Source: Aquitalea magnusonii (lineage in GTDB: Bacteria; Pseudomonadota; Gammaproteobacteria; Burkholderiales; Chromobacteriaceae). From it: a stretch of DNA of 64,000 bases. The stretch lies in contig NZ_QJKC01000002.1 of assembly GCF_003202035.1 (NCBI RefSeq), positions 313,858 through 377,857 of the forward strand, in the 5' to 3' direction. Made by a program: the position numbers and the translations under genes. The first letter of the stretch is position 1; each line of letters begins with the position of its first letter. Under the pieces are notes generated by a model that had not been told where the DNA came from, ran no database searches, and saw only the letters and a list, made by a program, of their open reading frames with translations. This document shows, piece after piece, positions 45,974 to 55,903 of the stretch.

Positions 45974-46903
45974 TCAGACTACCATCCCGCCCACATGCTG
46001 GCTGGCCAGCGTCTGCAATTGCGGCCCCAGCTGCAAGGCCAGCTGCCACAGGCGTTCGGCCACCGGTGACAAGGAGCGCTGGCGGCGGCGGATCAGCATG
46101 ATGCTGCGGCGCTGTTCCGGCAGCAGCGGGCGCACGGTCAGGCTGGCACCTGCAGGCAGCGGCAGCGCCAGACCGGGCGACACGCTGATGCCAATGCCTG
46201 CCTGCACCATCTGGAAGACCGAGCTGGAATGCCCCAGTTGCTGCGCCACCGGGCAGTGCACACCCTGGCTGGCCAGAATGCGGTCTATCACCGGCCGGCT
46301 GCCGGAACTGTAATCCAGCAACACCAGCGGCAGCCCGTCCAGCGCCTGCCACGGCACGGCGGCCAGTGCTGCCAGCGGATGGTCGTCGCGGCAGATCAGC
46401 CAGAAACCGTCATCCAGCAAGGGCTGGCATTCCAGATCGTCTACCACGCCCGGCTCCACCACGATGCCGAAATCCACCTCGCCGCTGCGCACGCTGTCCA
46501 CATTCAGCCGCTGCACCTGGTCGTGCAATACCGGGCGGATATGCGGAAACTGGCGCGCACATTGCGCCAGCAAGCTAGGCAGCAAGCTGGCGGACAAAGT
46601 GGGGCTGCTGGCGATATGCACCGTGCCATGCGCCTGTTCGCCCTCCTTGCGCGCCTCTTCCAGCAGCAGCTGCAATTCATCCAGCAAGCGGCTCAGCTGG
46701 CCGGCAAAGCGCAGGCCGGCGGCGGTCAGCTCTACCTCGCGCGTGGTGCGGTCCAGCAAGCGCATGCCCAGCTCGGCTTCCAGCTCGCGCACGCAGCGGC
46801 TGACAGCGGGCTGGGTCAGGCCGATTTCGTCCCCGGCCCGGCTGAAACTGCGCAGGCGGGCTACTGCCCGGAACACCTGTAACTGGCGCAAACTGACATT
46901 CAT
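45974..46903 (-). CDS. LysR-family transcriptional regulator
   Basis: A 309-residue LysR-type regulator with an N-terminal winged helix-turn-helix (LRSFSRAGDEIGLTQPAVSRCVRELE, residues about 17-42, in pieces typical of the family) and a C-terminal substrate-binding-like domain. It is divergent from a membrane transporter gene. The 98-base gap between them carries a LysR-type box, so it probably controls the transporter and itself. The inducer is unknown. Confidence 0.93.
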   Translation of the reverse strand: MNVSLRQLQVFRAVARLRSFSRAGDEIGLTQPAVSRCVRELEAELGMRLLDRTTREVELTAAGLRFAGQLSRLLDELQLLLEEARKEGEQAHGTVHIASSPTLSASLLPSLLAQCARQFPHIRPVLHDQVQRLNVDSVRSGEVDFGIVVEPGVVDDLECQPLLDDGFWLICRDDHPLAALAAVPWQALDGLPLVLLDYSSGSRPVIDRILASQGVHCPVAQQLGHSSSVFQMVQAGIGISVSPGLALPLPAGASLTVRPLLPEQRRSIMLIRRRQRSLSPVAERLWQLALQLGPQLQTLASQHVGGMVV

Positions 46904-46918
46904 GATTTTTTCTTATCT

Positions 46919-46937
46919 ATTGATCTGATAAATCAAT
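46919..46937. promoter_or_regulatory. LysR-type operator between regulator and transporter genes
   Basis: ATTGAT-N7-ATCAAT is a perfect 6-bp inverted repeat containing the T-N11-A core of LysR boxes, 16 bases from the regulator start. An overlapping second dyad, TTATC-N9-GATAA (46913-46931), covers nearly the same bases. Confidence 0.65.
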
Positions 46938-47001
46938 TTGTAGTCTGAATGTTTTCACGGTTCAATAGCAAGCTGATTTCCCGCTGCAATAGGGCATGCT
47001 C

Positions 47002-47985
47002 ATGCTGAAAATGATTGATTCCTTCACCCTGGCGCTGATTGCCACGGTTACCCTGGCCAGCCTGCTGCCCTGTCAGGGCGAAGTGGCACAGGCCATGAAC
47101 CTGATCACCACCCTGGCCATCGGCCTGCTGTTTTTCCTGCACGGGGCCAAGCTGTCGCGCGAGGCGGTGATTGCCGGGGCCACCCACTGGAAGCTGCACC
47201 TGACGGTGATGGCCTGCACCTTTGTGCTGTTCCCGCTGCTGGGGCTGGCACTCAAGCCACTGCTGGGCCCGCTGGTCACGCCGGAGCTGTACCTGGGCGT
47301 GCTCTACCTGTGCATGCTGCCATCCACCGTGCAATCGTCGATTGCCTTTACCTCGATGGCGCAGGGCAATATCCCGGCGGCCATTTGCAGCGCCACCGCC
47401 TCCAATATTTTCGGCATTTTCATCACACCCTTGCTGGTGGGCATGCTGGTGATCAGCCATCACGGCAGCGACCAGGGCATGGGTTCCATCACCGACATCG
47501 TGTTGCAGCTGCTACTGCCTTTTATTGCCGGCCAGATTGCCCGCCGCTGGATTGGTGGCTGGGTGGACAAGCACAAGCCGCTGCTGCGCTATGTCGACCA
47601 GGGCTCCATCCTGCTGGTGGTGTACACCGCGTTCAGTGCGGCGGTGATTACCGGCCTGTGGCAGCAAACTCCGCCGCAATCGCTATTGGGCCTGCTGCTG
47701 GTATGCGGCCTGCTGCTGGCCATCCTGCTGGGGTTGACTGCTTACTCCAGCCGCAAGCTGGGTTTTGACCGCGCAGACCAGATCACCATCGTGTTCTGCG
47801 GCTCGAAAAAGAGCCTGGCCAGCGGGGTGCCCATGGCCAAGGTGCTGTTTGCCGGCCACCCCATCGGCTCCATCGTGCTGCCCTTGATGCTGTTTCACCA
47901 GATCCAGCTGATGACCTGCGCGGTGCTGGCCCAGCGCTATCGCAAGCAGCAACTGGCGGCCCAGACGGCCAGCCAGATAGCCTGA
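47002..47985 (+). CDS. SBF-like (bile acid:sodium symporter family, YfeH type) membrane transporter
   Basis: A 327-residue inner-membrane protein with about nine to ten helices. Family motifs include FFLHGAKLSREAV, LCMLPSTVQSSIAFTSMAQGN and the C-terminal FCGSKKSLASGVPMAKVLF, all typical of the YfeH-like SBF group. The substrate is unknown, probably an organic anion taken up with sodium. The ATG at 47002 has AGGG at good distance; the one at 46996 is too close. It pairs with the divergent LysR gene and ends before a strong terminator. Confidence 0.9.
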   Translation: MLKMIDSFTLALIATVTLASLLPCQGEVAQAMNLITTLAIGLLFFLHGAKLSREAVIAGATHWKLHLTVMACTFVLFPLLGLALKPLLGPLVTPELYLGVLYLCMLPSTVQSSIAFTSMAQGNIPAAICSATASNIFGIFITPLLVGMLVISHHGSDQGMGSITDIVLQLLLPFIAGQIARRWIGGWVDKHKPLLRYVDQGSILLVVYTAFSAAVITGLWQQTPPQSLLGLLLVCGLLLAILLGLTAYSSRKLGFDRADQITIVFCGSKKSLASGVPMAKVLFAGHPIGSIVLPLMLFHQIQLMTCAVLAQRYRKQQLAAQTASQIA

Positions 47986-48006
47986 CGCACACGGACTCCC
48001 AATAAC

Positions 48007-48039
48007 AAAGCCCCACCAGCGTCCTGCTGGCGGGGCTTT
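48007..48039. terminator. Bidirectional terminator between transporter gene and uvrB
   Basis: AAAGCCCCACCAGC and GCTGGCGGGGCTTT form a long near-perfect hairpin with A and T borders, placed between two convergent genes. Confidence 0.85.
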
Positions 48040-48060
48040 CCGTTTGCACGCGTACTGCAC

Positions 48061-50073
<2,013 letters not shown>

Positions 50074-50090
50074 GGCTTTTCTGAGCGGGT

Positions 50091-50117
50091 TCAAGTCGGT
50101 CGATTTTACGCCGATAA
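50091..50117 (+). promoter_or_regulatory. Possible sigma-28 promoter upstream of the PBP7-like gene
   Basis: TCAAGTCG-N11-GCCGATAA. The -10 part matches the FliA consensus at all eight positions and the -35 part at five of eight. It begins 18 bases upstream of the uvrB start codon, pointing away from uvrB. The next gene, 193 bases downstream, is the PBP7-like endopeptidase. The gap also holds hairpins at 50164-50182 and 50233-50255. Confidence 0.4.
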
Positions 50118-50309
50118 TGTTTTTAACTCACTCCTGCTGTGTAATTGATTTTTATCTGCAAAATTGCCTGCCAGAGAGGCAAAACATTGTTTAAAATGCA
50201 AGCAGCCCGATCACGAGGCGAGATGAAGAATCCTTGCGCATCAACATGATGCAAGCATGATTTCTGACAGGCTGTATCTCCAACGACAAGACACGGGAGT
50301 GTATCTCTT

Positions 50310-51179
50310 ATGCTGAGAAAATTTGCCGCCCTGCTGGTTTCCGCCGCCCTGGCGATGCCGGCAGTGGCCGCGCCGCCACCGGGCGTCATGGTTGCCAGCC
50401 AGATGGCCGACCATGCCGTACCGCGCCTGAGTTCGCACTCGGTGCTGGTGCTCAATGGCGCCACTGGCGAGCCGCTGTATGAAAAGAACATCCATCAACG
50501 CATGCCGATTGCCTCCATCACCAAGCTGATGACGGCCATGGTGCTGCTGGACTCGGGGGTGTCGCTTGATCAGGAAGTCACGGTTTCCGATGCCGAAATC
50601 GACCGCCTGAAAAACACCACCTCGCGCCTGGCCGTGGGTACCACCCTGCCGCGCAAGGAAATGCTGCTGCTGGCGCTGATGTCCTCGGAAAACCGCGCCG
50701 CGGCCACGCTGGCCCGCACCGCCCTGCCCGGTGGTACCGCCGCCTTTGTCGAGCGCATGAACAAGAAGGCGCGCAGCCTGGGCATGAACGAAACCGTGTT
50801 CTACGACCCGACCGGCCTTGATCTGCGCAACACCTCCACCGCCGGCGACCTGGCGCGCATGGTGAAGGCCGCCCACGGTTATCCGCTGATCCGTGCCTTT
50901 ACCACCACGCCGGAACACCAGATCGTCTCGGTACGCAACCGCGTGCTGCAGTATCGCAACAGCAATGCACTGGTGCGCGAGGGTAACTGGGACATCAGCA
51001 TCCAGAAAACCGGCTACATCCAGGAAGCCGGCCGCTGTATGGTGATGCAGGCCACGGTAGGTTCGCAGCCGCTGATCATCGTGCTGCTGGCTGCCGGTGG
51101 CAGCTCGGCCCGCGTCAACGATGCCCGCAGCATCAAGACCTGGCTGGAGGCCCACCCGGGCAACTGGCTGGCCGGCTGA
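50310..51179 (+). CDS. pbpG: D-alanyl-D-alanine endopeptidase (PBP7/PbpG type)
   Basis: A 289-residue periplasmic serine peptidase that cuts D-Ala-mDAP cross-links in peptidoglycan. A signal peptide (residues about 1-21, cleavage near VAA|AP) precedes the penicillin-binding motifs. These are Ser69-Ile-Thr-Lys72, Ser126-Glu-Asn128 and KTG in QKTGYIQEAG. The length is close to PBP7 (about 290-310). The leader may be transcribed from a sigma-28-like site, which would tie wall remodelling to motility, but that is only inferred. Confidence 0.93.
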   Translation: MLRKFAALLVSAALAMPAVAAPPPGVMVASQMADHAVPRLSSHSVLVLNGATGEPLYEKNIHQRMPIASITKLMTAMVLLDSGVSLDQEVTVSDAEIDRLKNTTSRLAVGTTLPRKEMLLLALMSSENRAAATLARTALPGGTAAFVERMNKKARSLGMNETVFYDPTGLDLRNTSTAGDLARMVKAAHGYPLIRAFTTTPEHQIVSVRNRVLQYRNSNALVREGNWDISIQKTGYIQEAGRCMVMQATVGSQPLIIVLLAAGGSSARVNDARSIKTWLEAHPGNWLAG

Positions 51180-51203
51180 TCGCCGCCCATCCCCAGCCAC
51201 GCA

Positions 51204-51420
51204 GGGCCGGGCCAAGCGGCCCGCAGGCTGCGGACAAAGTAATCTGTGAGATTCCACTCACTGAGCGAGTCCGCAGCCTTCCCGTCTACTCCCCTGCCCC
51301 CTTACCCTGCAAGGGTGCCGCGCTTGCTGCCAAGCGCGTGTGGGTTTGTCAATAAACCATGGACAGAGCAAACCAGCCCGCTCATGGCACTTGCCATATT
51401 GAGCAGGCGGGCTAGCCCGC
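51204..51420 (+). repeat. Densely folded intergenic stretch (tandem stem-loops) before an acetyltransferase gene
   Basis: Six stem-loops follow each other. They are GGGCCG/CGGCCC (51204-51222), an 11-bp stem AGGCTGCGGAC/GTCCGCAGCCT (51225-51279) enclosing AATCT/AGATT, ACCCT/AGGGT (51304-51316), GCGCTTG/CAAGCGC (51320-51337), GGTTT/AAACC (51343-51358) and AGCCCGC/GCGGGCT (51375-51413). The last strand GCGGGCT can instead pair with a second AGCCCGC at 51414-51420, giving two exclusive folds 8 bases before the AGGAG ribosome-binding site. It may be a structured leader RNA, a small RNA or an intergenic repeat element. No known riboswitch class was recognised. Confidence 0.5.
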
Positions 51421-51438
51421 GCCAATCAGGAGTTACTT

Positions 51439-51921
51439 GTGAGCATAGAAATTCGTCCGGCCACCCGCGCGGATGCCGCGCTGATCCTGCATTACATCCG
51501 TGAGCTGGCCATCTATGAAAAAGCCGAACAGGAAGTGGTGGCCAGCGTGGCCGATATCGAACAGTCGCTGTTTGGTGACGCGGCCAGCGCCGAAAGCCTG
51601 ATCTGCCTGCAGCACGGCCAGCCCATCGGCTACGCGGTGTATTTTTTCAGCTATTCCACCTGGCTGGGCAAATCCGGCCTGTATCTGGAAGATCTGTACA
51701 TCACCCCGGCGGCACGCGGCAGCGGCGCCGGCAAGCGGCTGCTGCGCCATCTGGCGCAACTGGCGGTGGCCCGTGGCTGCGGGCGCTTCGAATGGAGCGT
51801 GCTGGACTGGAACCAGCCGGCCATCGATTTTTACGAATCCTTTGGCGCCGCTGCCCAGTCGGAATGGATACGCTACCGCCTGGCCGGCGATGCCCTGCTG
51901 CAATTTGCCGAACAGGCCTGA
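51439..51921 (+). CDS. GNAT acetyltransferase, spermidine/thialysine N-acetyltransferase-like
   Basis: A 160-residue GNAT enzyme closest in pattern to SSAT2-type diamine/thialysine acetyltransferases: IRPATRADAALILHYIRELA at the N-terminus, YLEDLYITPAARGSGAGKRLL (acetyl-CoA loop) and VLDWNQPAIDFYESFGA. It uses a GTG start with AGGAG about 7 bases upstream. The substrate is probably a small amine, but that is family inference. It is preceded by an unusually folded intergenic stretch and followed by a strong terminator. Confidence 0.9.
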   Translation: MSIEIRPATRADAALILHYIRELAIYEKAEQEVVASVADIEQSLFGDAASAESLICLQHGQPIGYAVYFFSYSTWLGKSGLYLEDLYITPAARGSGAGKRLLRHLAQLAVARGCGRFEWSVLDWNQPAIDFYESFGAAAQSEWIRYRLAGDALLQFAEQA

Positions 51922-51934
51922 ACCTGCACCAGCC

Positions 51935-51962
51935 AAAAGCCCCGCACTTGCGGGGCTTTTTT
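51935..51962. terminator. Bidirectional terminator between the acetyltransferase gene and flgT
   Basis: AAAAGCCCCGC-ACTT-GCGGGGCTTTTTT forms a strong hairpin with a T tract on the plus strand and As giving Ts on the minus strand, between convergent genes. Confidence 0.9.
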
Positions 51963-51968
51963 GTCAGG

Positions 51969-53264
51969 TCAACGCCGGGTCATGAAGCGCACGTAATCCC
52001 CCTCTTCCACCTTGAGCCGGGCACTTTGCACCTGGGCGATGGAGAAATTGGGCTGCACCTGGGTCAGGGTGATGGTGCCGGACAAATCCTCCGGCACACC
52101 CAGCTCGCGCACACCGCCACCGCTGCGCAGTATCTGATCCGAGCGCGGCTTGTACAGCAGCATCTGGTCGCCCACCTTCATGCCATCCAGTCCGCCCACA
52201 TTGATGAACAGCTGCCGGCCATCCTCTACCTTCACCACCTTGGCCGACAAGGGAATGCAGCTGACCAGATCAACCAGCTGGCGGCTAGCCTGATCAAGCA
52301 GGCCATCCACCACCTTGCCATAGTCGCCCTGCCAGAAAGCAGCGCTGGCAAAGGCGGCCGGCAATTGCTCCACCACCTTGCCCTGGGCGACCCGGCTGAA
52401 GCGCTGGTCGGCCAGTACCGCGCCGGTCAGCGCGTCATACACCCACAGTTCCATGTCGAACTGCCGTGCCGATGGCGCGTACTTGAGCGCACCGCCAAAC
52501 AGGCCGGCCAGCGGTCCGGTGTAATACGCCCCCTGCTGGCTGGTATTGTTGGATTCATACATGGTGTGGCGCAGGCTCTTGCCCACCACCCCGGTAGACA
52601 GTACCCGCCCGGCGATGACGAACTGCACATCCTCGCGCCGCCCCAGCTCGCGCACGGTATCCCAACCGGCCACCGGCTCGTCGGCCGCCATATTGCTCAG
52701 CACGGTCAGGTGGCTGGCATTGCGCACGTCAAACGGTCCCTGCTGGCGTAGGCGGCGTGCCATCTCTCCTGGCAGGGCGGTGGCCAGATCCTGCAGGTCA
52801 TTGGCCTCGGCCGGGTTGACCACATAAAAATAGGTGGTCAGCAGCTTGCGCCGCAGCACCCGCCCCGCCGGCATGCCGCAATTGGCATTCTGCGCCGGCT
52901 TGGGCGCACTGCCCACCGGGCCGGCGGCACTGGCTTGCGGGTCTATGCTCAGCCGCACGTGATACACGCCGTCACTGCTGTACTCCTGCAGTATCCTGAC
53001 CTTGCCCTGCAGCGATGGCGCAGACAGCACGCTGCTTTCGCTGACATTGCCCGACTCCATCAGCTGCAGCGATTGCAGCTCGGCACCATTGCTGATGGCC
53101 GCCTGCTGCAAGGCATCGCGAATCGCCATTTCACGCGCAGCCGGACTGCCGGCATCCATGGCGGCCATGCCTTCGGCGACAATCGGCGCGGCCCATACCG
53201 GGGCACACAAAGCAAAAGCCGCCACAAGGGCGGCAACTTGGCGGGTAAGCAAACGTATCGTCAT
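51969..53264 (-). CDS. flgT: Flagellar H-ring protein FlgT
   Basis: A 431-residue periplasmic protein with a signal peptide (cleavage near WAA|AP) and a three-part architecture like Vibrio FlgT. The N-terminal domain includes EGMAAMDAGSPAAREMAIRDA and the middle TolB-like domain VQFVIAGRVLSTG. The C-terminal strand-rich domain includes INVGGLDGMKVGDQMLLY. In Vibrio FlgT forms the outer H ring that stabilises fast polar motors. The start at 53264 overlaps the flgP stop by one base. A sigma-28 promoter lies upstream of flgP. The gene is remote from the main fli clusters. Confidence 0.85.
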   Translation of the reverse strand: MTIRLLTRQVAALVAAFALCAPVWAAPIVAEGMAAMDAGSPAAREMAIRDALQQAAISNGAELQSLQLMESGNVSESSVLSAPSLQGKVRILQEYSSDGVYHVRLSIDPQASAAGPVGSAPKPAQNANCGMPAGRVLRRKLLTTYFYVVNPAEANDLQDLATALPGEMARRLRQQGPFDVRNASHLTVLSNMAADEPVAGWDTVRELGRREDVQFVIAGRVLSTGVVGKSLRHTMYESNNTSQQGAYYTGPLAGLFGGALKYAPSARQFDMELWVYDALTGAVLADQRFSRVAQGKVVEQLPAAFASAAFWQGDYGKVVDGLLDQASRQLVDLVSCIPLSAKVVKVEDGRQLFINVGGLDGMKVGDQMLLYKPRSDQILRSGGGVRELGVPEDLSGTITLTQVQPNFSIAQVQSARLKVEEGDYVRFMTRR

Positions 53265-53917
53265 CAGTGAGCTACGTAAAAATTGCTTTCGTAACGTGAG
53301 GCTCCGCAGTTGCCTTCGGCGCACTCGACCCCGGCAACACCGTTTTGCTGGGCTGCCTTCATCACACTACCAGTTTTTTCCAGCGCATTCTTGTATTGCT
53401 TGTAGAAATCCTGATCCAGGGTGATTTCGGCCACGGCCTCGCTGGTGCCATCCGGCAGCATGCTGGTGGACACCATGCGCACGCCGCGCAGATAGGCATC
53501 AACATAGGTGCGGAAACCATCGCTGGTGGCCACCATATTGGCCACCGAGCTGTTACCCACCAGTTTCATGCCCTGCACCTGTTCGGCAATGGAGCGGAAA
53601 GCATCCAGCCGCGCGGCGCGCATCGACAGCAGCTTGCGCTGCGACGGGGTCAGCGCCGAGGTGTAAGGTGCGGCACCATTGCCGGTGGCGCGGATGGTGA
53701 CCGGGGCATAGGGATTCACTTCCTTCACCACCACTTTGGGGGCTTCCGGTTCGATACCGGCGCCGGCATAGCCCACACCGGTGTAACTGCCGCTGCTGGC
53801 AGGCGGCTCGGCCAGCGGGCGCATGGCTGACTCGGCAGTGGGCTGGCTGGCGGAGGCGCAGGCAGTCAGGCCCAGCAACAGGGATACGGCGGCCATACGG
53901 CGAGTGCAGGTGTTCAT
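53264..53917 (-). CDS. flgP: Flagellar outer-membrane lipoprotein FlgP (LPP20 family)
   Basis: A 217-residue lipoprotein with signal peptide and lipobox LTAC (Cys20). The LPP20-type core includes RKLLSMRAARLDAFRSIAEQV and VRMVSTSMLPDGTSEAVAEI. FlgP is an outer-membrane disk/H-ring component in Vibrio and Campylobacter. The ATG at 53917 starts the signal peptide, and a 69-codon upstream extension is rejected. It is coupled to flgT (ATGA). A near-consensus FliA promoter is 67 bases upstream. The usual third member, FlgO, is not seen. Confidence 0.85.
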   Translation of the reverse strand: MNTCTRRMAAVSLLLGLTACASASQPTAESAMRPLAEPPASSGSYTGVGYAGAGIEPEAPKVVVKEVNPYAPVTIRATGNGAAPYTSALTPSQRKLLSMRAARLDAFRSIAEQVQGMKLVGNSSVANMVATSDGFRTYVDAYLRGVRMVSTSMLPDGTSEAVAEITLDQDFYKQYKNALEKTGSVMKAAQQNGVAGVECAEGNCGASRYESNFYVAH

Positions 53918-53983
53918 GGCGATTACCATTTCTACTTGTTCTGGATGCGGATTGCGGACGGTCCATGCCGCAGCGTCAGCATT

Positions 53984-54010
53984 ATATCGGCTGACGGCGG
54001 GTAAACTTGA
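53984..54010 (-). promoter_or_regulatory. Sigma-28 (FliA) promoter for flgP-flgT
   Basis: On the minus strand, TCAAGTTT-N11-GCCGATAT matches the FliA consensus TAAAGTTT-N11-GCCGATAA at 14 of 16 positions with exact spacing. It is 67 bases upstream of the flgP start. Confidence 0.8.
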
Positions 54011-54021
54011 GTTAATTTTTG

Positions 54022-54945
54022 TCAGAGCGCCTGAGCCGACTGCACGGCGCGCTGCCACTGCCGGGCCGAGGAAAAACCCGCCGCCAGCGCAGCCTTTTCC
54101 TTGGACAGGCCGGCGGCACGCCACTGCCCGGCCAGCGCGGCGCGCAGTGCCAGATGATAATCGTGCACCGACACCCCGGCATGTTCGCGGAACAGCCGCG
54201 ACAGATGGCGTGGACTGACATGCACCTGGCTGGCCAGGGCCGGCAGGCTCCAGTCATCCTGCGGCCTGGCGGCAATCAGGTCCTGCACCTTGTGCACCGC
54301 CGGATGCAGGTGATTGCGATGGGCCAACCAGGGCGAAAGCTGGGCATCCTGCCCGGCGCGGCGGAAGTACACCACCATTTCCCGCGCCACATCGCGGGCA
54401 ATGGCCGGCGACGCCAGCTGGCTGATCAGATACAGCGCCAGATCGATGCCGGCGGTGATGCCGGCACTGGTCCACAGCCGGCCATCCTGCACGAACACCC
54501 GGTTTTCCTGCACCCGGGCGCTGGCATCGCTGGCTTGCAGGCGCGCAATCAGGCTGTGATGGGTGGTGCACTGCCGCCCCGCCAGCAGGCCGGCCGAGCC
54601 AGCCAGCAAGGCCGCAGAGCAGATGGTGGCCAGCAGATGACGCTGCGGATCGACACAGGCAGCCAGCCAGCGCACGATCTGCCGCGCCTCGGGCATGACA
54701 TATGCCTCGGCCGAGCAATCGGCACCGGGGACGATGATCAGGCTGTCATCCGGCAGTTGCTGTGGCAGAGCGGCCATGCCGCCGAGTGGCAAACCCAGCG
54801 AGCAGCGCACCTGCGGCTCCACCGCGGCGTAATGCAGATGGAAATCCGCGCCAAACTCGCTGGCAATGCGCATGGCCTCGGCTGGGCCGGCAAAGTCCAG
54901 CAGCATGAAACGCGGCGGCAGGACAAACCAGACCTCACGCGCCAT
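54022..54945 (-). CDS. GlxA-family AraC-type transcriptional regulator
   Basis: A 307-residue regulator. The N-terminal DJ-1/PfpI-like domain (about residues 1-180) has VWFVLPPRFMLLDFAGPAEA and the nucleophile-elbow-like ATICSAALL. The C-terminal AraC helix-turn-helix pair (SLPALASQVHVSPRHLSRLF, residues about 225-300) follows. Its start overlaps the end of the exporter gene by 11 bases, so the two are coupled. It probably senses a metabolite exported by that transporter. Relatives control amino-acid or carnitine/choline use; the ligand here is unknown. Confidence 0.9.
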   Translation of the reverse strand: MAREVWFVLPPRFMLLDFAGPAEAMRIASEFGADFHLHYAAVEPQVRCSLGLPLGGMAALPQQLPDDSLIIVPGADCSAEAYVMPEARQIVRWLAACVDPQRHLLATICSAALLAGSAGLLAGRQCTTHHSLIARLQASDASARVQENRVFVQDGRLWTSAGITAGIDLALYLISQLASPAIARDVAREMVVYFRRAGQDAQLSPWLAHRNHLHPAVHKVQDLIAARPQDDWSLPALASQVHVSPRHLSRLFREHAGVSVHDYHLALRAALAGQWRAAGLSKEKAALAAGFSSARQWQRAVQSAQAL

Positions 54946-55843
54946 GGGCCACCGTCCCGCGCCGCCAGCGCGCCAGCACCATGCCGCCAAACACGTTCAC
55001 CACCAGCCCGGCCAGCAACAGCACGCTGCCCGCCGCCTGCAACAGACTGAGCCGCTCGCCCAGCAACAGCGCGGAGGTGAGTACGCCCACCACCGGCACC
55101 AGCAGTGAGAACGGAGCCACCTTGTTGGCCGGATGGCGGCTGAGCAGGCGGCTCCACATGCCATAGCCCAGCAAGGTGGCCATGAAGGCGAGATAAGCCA
55201 CCGCCAGGAAAGAACCGAGCGAAAAATGACGCAGCGCCAGCTCCATGCGCGCCGGCCCTTCCAGCCACCACGACATGGCCAGATAAGGCAGCGGCGGCAC
55301 CAGGCTGGACCACACCACCAGGTTGAGCGGCTGCACCGTGTGCCCCGCCTTGCCCATCAGCCGCACGATGATGTTGGACGAGGCCCAGCAGACCGCCGCC
55401 GCCAGTGTCAGACCAAAGCCGATGGCGGTCATGCTGCCGCCCTTGGCCAGGCCAATCAGCGCGAGGCCAGCACAGGCACACAACAGGCCCAGGATTTGCG
55501 CCGCCTGCCAGCGCTCATGCAGCAGCAGCCCGGCCAGAATCAGGGTAAAAAATGCCTGCGACTGCAACACCACCGAGGCAAGGCCGGCCGGCATGCCCAG
55601 CTTGATGGCAGAAAACAGGAAGGCAAACTGGCCAAAGCCCACGCACAAGCCATAGGCCAGCACCCAGCCCCAGGGCAGGCTGGGCCGGCGCACCAGCAGC
55701 ACGGCGGGAAAGGCCGCCAGCATGAAGCGCAAGGCCCCCAGCAGCAAGGGCGGCACATCGGCCACACCGTACTTGATCACCACGAAATTGACACCCCAGA
55801 TCAGCACGATGGCCAGCGCCTGCAAAACATCCTTCAAGGGCAT
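54935..55843 (-). CDS. EamA-family (DMT) metabolite exporter
   Basis: A 302-residue inner-membrane protein with ten predicted helices in two EamA repeats, similar to the O-acetylserine/cysteine exporter EamA (start MPLKDVLQALAIVLIWGVNF). The ATG at 55843 begins this conserved helix; ten extra codons upstream are rejected. It is translationally coupled to the GlxA-type regulator. Substrate unknown, probably an amino acid or derivative. Confidence 0.9.
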   Translation of the reverse strand: MPLKDVLQALAIVLIWGVNFVVIKYGVADVPPLLLGALRFMLAAFPAVLLVRRPSLPWGWVLAYGLCVGFGQFAFLFSAIKLGMPAGLASVVLQSQAFFTLILAGLLLHERWQAAQILGLLCACAGLALIGLAKGGSMTAIGFGLTLAAAVCWASSNIIVRLMGKAGHTVQPLNLVVWSSLVPPLPYLAMSWWLEGPARMELALRHFSLGSFLAVAYLAFMATLLGYGMWSRLLSRHPANKVAPFSLLVPVVGVLTSALLLGERLSLLQAAGSVLLLAGLVVNVFGGMVLARWRRGTVAHGA

Positions 55844-55903
55844 GAAACTTGCTCCGTAACGGCCGCCGGCCACCGTGGCCTGCCTGCCGGATAAATGGGT
55901 CGT

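Noticed and set aside
51363-51374. ACAGAGCAAACC, reminiscent of the start of a c-di-GMP-I riboswitch
   Set aside because: The conserved GAAA loop, the GGGACGCAAAGCC segment and the receptor helix are absent downstream.
51385-51396. TGGCAC next to TTGCC, resembling sigma-54 elements
   Set aside because: The two halves touch with no spacer, so -24/-12 geometry is impossible. The bases are better explained as the ATGGC/GCCAT hairpin.
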